This document shows positions 62,656 to 64,000 of a stretch of 64,000 bases of DNA, in pieces. The notes under the pieces are model-generated. The model saw only the letters and a program-made list of their open reading frames with translations. It was not told the DNA's origin and ran no database searches. The stretch is from the NCBI RefSeq assembly GCF_900101885.1, contig NZ_FNAN01000005.1:124001-188000 (forward strand), written 5' to 3'. How positions within the stretch are numbered: position 1 is the stretch's first letter; each line of letters begins with the position of its first letter. Source of the DNA: Dyadobacter soli (GTDB lineage: Bacteria > Bacteroidota > Bacteroidia > Cytophagales > Spirosomataceae). Position numbers and translations under genes: made by a program.

Positions 62656-63318
62656 ATGATCAAACTCCAAAACGTAGAAAAAGTGTACCGTACCAGCTCG
62701 ATCGAGACGCTGGCTTTGAACAACATCAATATCGATGTGAAGAAAGGCGAGTTCGTTTCGATCATGGGGCCTTCGGGTTGCGGGAAGAGTACATTGCTTA
62801 ACATTATCGGGCTGCTCGATGCGCCTTCGAAGGGCCAGATCGAGATCGATGGCTCGCCGGTGAAGCGTTATACCGACAAACACCTGGCCGAATTGCGCAA
62901 CCGCAAGCTGGGCTTCATTTTTCAGAGCTTTCATCTGATAAATGATCTATCGGTGATAGATAACGTCGAAATTCCGCTGCTTTACAGGAATTCGTCGGCA
63001 AAGGAACGCCGCGAGCTGGCGCAGGAAGCATTGGAAAAAGTAGGACTGAGCAACCGGATGAAGCATTTTCCCAAACAACTTTCCGGCGGTCAGAAGCAGC
63101 GCGTCGCCATTGCGCGTGCGATCGTAGGCAAGCCCGAAATCATCCTCGCCGACGAACCCACCGGTAACCTCGACAGCGCCATGGGCAACGAAATCCTCGG
63201 CATTCTCCAAAAACTGAACACCGACGGTGCCACCATCGTAATGGTCACCCACGACGAAGCCATGGCGAAAAAGACGGACCGGCTCATCAGGCTGTTTGAT
63301 GGGACGCAGGTGAGTTAG
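62656..63318 (+). CDS. ABC transporter ATP-binding protein (MacB/LolD type)
   Basis: A 220-residue ATPase subunit. Walker A is GPSGCGKST (residues 38-46), the Q-loop Gln is 90 (GFIFQSFHL), the signature is LSGGQKQ (142-148), Walker B is IILADEP with catalytic Glu167, and the switch His is 199 (MVTHDEA). The sequence fits the MacB/LolD class that works with FtsX-type permeases. It is encoded between two GC-rich inverted-repeat elements, with the TolC-like gene upstream and an FtsX-type permease gene downstream. It should energise that permease and possibly others in the window that lack their own ATPase. Confidence 0.95.
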   Translation: MIKLQNVEKVYRTSSIETLALNNINIDVKKGEFVSIMGPSGCGKSTLLNIIGLLDAPSKGQIEIDGSPVKRYTDKHLAELRNRKLGFIFQSFHLINDLSVIDNVEIPLLYRNSSAKERRELAQEALEKVGLSNRMKHFPKQLSGGQKQRVAIARAIVGKPEIILADEPTGNLDSAMGNEILGILQKLNTDGATIVMVTHDEAMAKKTDRLIRLFDGTQVS

Positions 63319-63320
63319 GG

Positions 63321-63456
63321 CCTCCGGCCCGACGGCCGACCACCGACCGCTGACCGCCGATCGGTGGTTCTGATCGTGTTTTTTATCCCAAATTAACCCA
63401 AAGTCGACGCTAACAAGCAAGTAATCGGCGGTCCGCGGTCGGCCGTCGGCGGTCAA
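63321..63456. repeat. REPIN-like inverted-repeat element B
   Basis: A left arm at about 63329-63363 (CGACGGCCGACC, then CCGACCGCTGACCGCCGA) and an inverted right arm at 63424-63456 (whose complement starts TTGACCGCCGACGGCCGACC) enclose about 60 bp. The arms share their core with element A. It lies between the ATPase and permease genes. A small extra GGCC-TCC-GGCC hairpin precedes the left arm. Confidence 0.75.
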
Positions 63457-63483
63457 CAACCCAACTGCTCAAACCCCAGCCCC

Positions 63484-64000
63484 ATGCTAACCAACTACAT
63501 CAAAATCGCCTGGAAGGTATTGCTGCGGCATCCTTTCTATACATTCATCACGCTGTTCGGCATTACGCTTACGCTGACTGTGCTGATGGTGGTTACTTCT
63601 TTTCTTGACCACCTTTTCGGGCCGCATTATCCCGAGGTCAAGCGTGGTCGGTCGCTGTACATTGCGACTGTGATACAGACCGATTCTGCGAGTACCACCA
63701 TGTCGTCGGGCCCGGCTTCGTTCGACTTTTTGACGAAGTATGCCAAGTCGCTCAAATCGGCTGAACGCGTGGCGATCATGAGCAATTTCAGCTTTTCGAA
63801 CGCCTATGCAAATGGCAAGCGGATCAAGTTGAACACAAAATACACTGATGTCGATTTCTGGTCCGTGGCCGATTTCGAATTTCTCGAAGGCAAGCCTTAC
63901 GACGAAACAAACGTCCGCAATGCCGACCACGTGGCGGTTATTACGGATGCATTGCGCGAACAATATTTTGGAAATGACGCGGCGCCTGTGGTGGGTAAAA
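63484..64000 (+). CDS. FtsX-type ABC permease (partial, C-terminus off window)
   Basis: The first 172 codons are visible; the gene runs off the right edge. The start MLTNYIKIAWKVLLRHPFYT is followed by a TM helix (about residues 18-42; FITLFGITLTLTVLMVVTSF) and the beginning of a MacB_PCD domain (about 45 onward; DVDFWSVADFEFLEGKPYDE, HVAVITDALREQYFG). This is the N-terminal pattern of long Bacteroidota FtsX permeases. It follows the ATPase gene after 165 bp that contain a REPIN-like element, and should be the membrane subunit of the same efflux system. Confidence 0.9.
   Translation, partial: MLTNYIKIAWKVLLRHPFYTFITLFGITLTLTVLMVVTSFLDHLFGPHYPEVKRGRSLYIATVIQTDSASTTMSSGPASFDFLTKYAKSLKSAERVAIMSNFSFSNAYANGKRIKLNTKYTDVDFWSVADFEFLEGKPYDETNVRNADHVAVITDALREQYFGNDAAPVVGK

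Overview
The window looks like chromosomal DNA from a member of the Bacteroidota, most likely a Cytophagales/Spirosomataceae-type organism; Dyadobacter or a close relative is my best guess, made from protein style alone. The signs are a SusC/SusD pair, four secreted proteins with a type IX secretion (T9SS) C-terminal sorting module ending in a Y-P-N-P motif segment, two hybrid two-component systems that fuse sensor, kinase, receiver and AraC domains, two-component propeller sensors, and the PadR plus long FtsX-permease pairing that is common in this group.

Layout. 1-3959: a SusD (cut by the left edge) and SusC pair on the minus strand. 4486-7833: a membrane protein/Xre regulator pair, a TlpA-type thioredoxin, a DUF1801 protein and a DHFR-like reductase. 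7992-10406: a TonB-dependent siderophore-type receptor, convergent with a propeller histidine kinase and its overlapping LuxR-type response regulator (10509-14187). 14530-17157: a secreted zinc metalloprotease. 17472-20445: a PadR/permease operon. 20703-22348: a caspase-like CHAT protein with two membrane helices, followed closely by a membrane coiled-coil partner; this is the best candidate for an undescribed system here.

22349-35115 is more AT-rich and looks accessory. It holds a probable AraC relic, a propeller-type secreted protein, two degenerate receiver-domain proteins transcribed divergently around a perfect palindrome, and a 2069-residue secreted protein with four lectin-like repeats. 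35239-55650 holds two paralogous hybrid two-component regulators, a truncated SDR pseudogene and a 3579-residue secreted protein with nine regular GEVED-type repeats. Neither hybrid regulator has a SusCD pair beside it; both flank very large T9SS substrates, so control of these surface proteins is a reasonable inference.

55665-64000: a possible transporter relic, a small lipoprotein, tRNA-Leu(CAA), a MacB-type permease, a conserved protein usually labelled asparagine synthetase B, and then a tripartite efflux set (MacA-like adaptor, TolC-like channel, ATPase, and a permease cut by the right edge). Two GC-rich inverted-repeat elements resembling REPINs flank the ATPase gene. I saw no rRNA, CRISPR array, intact insertion sequence or prophage.
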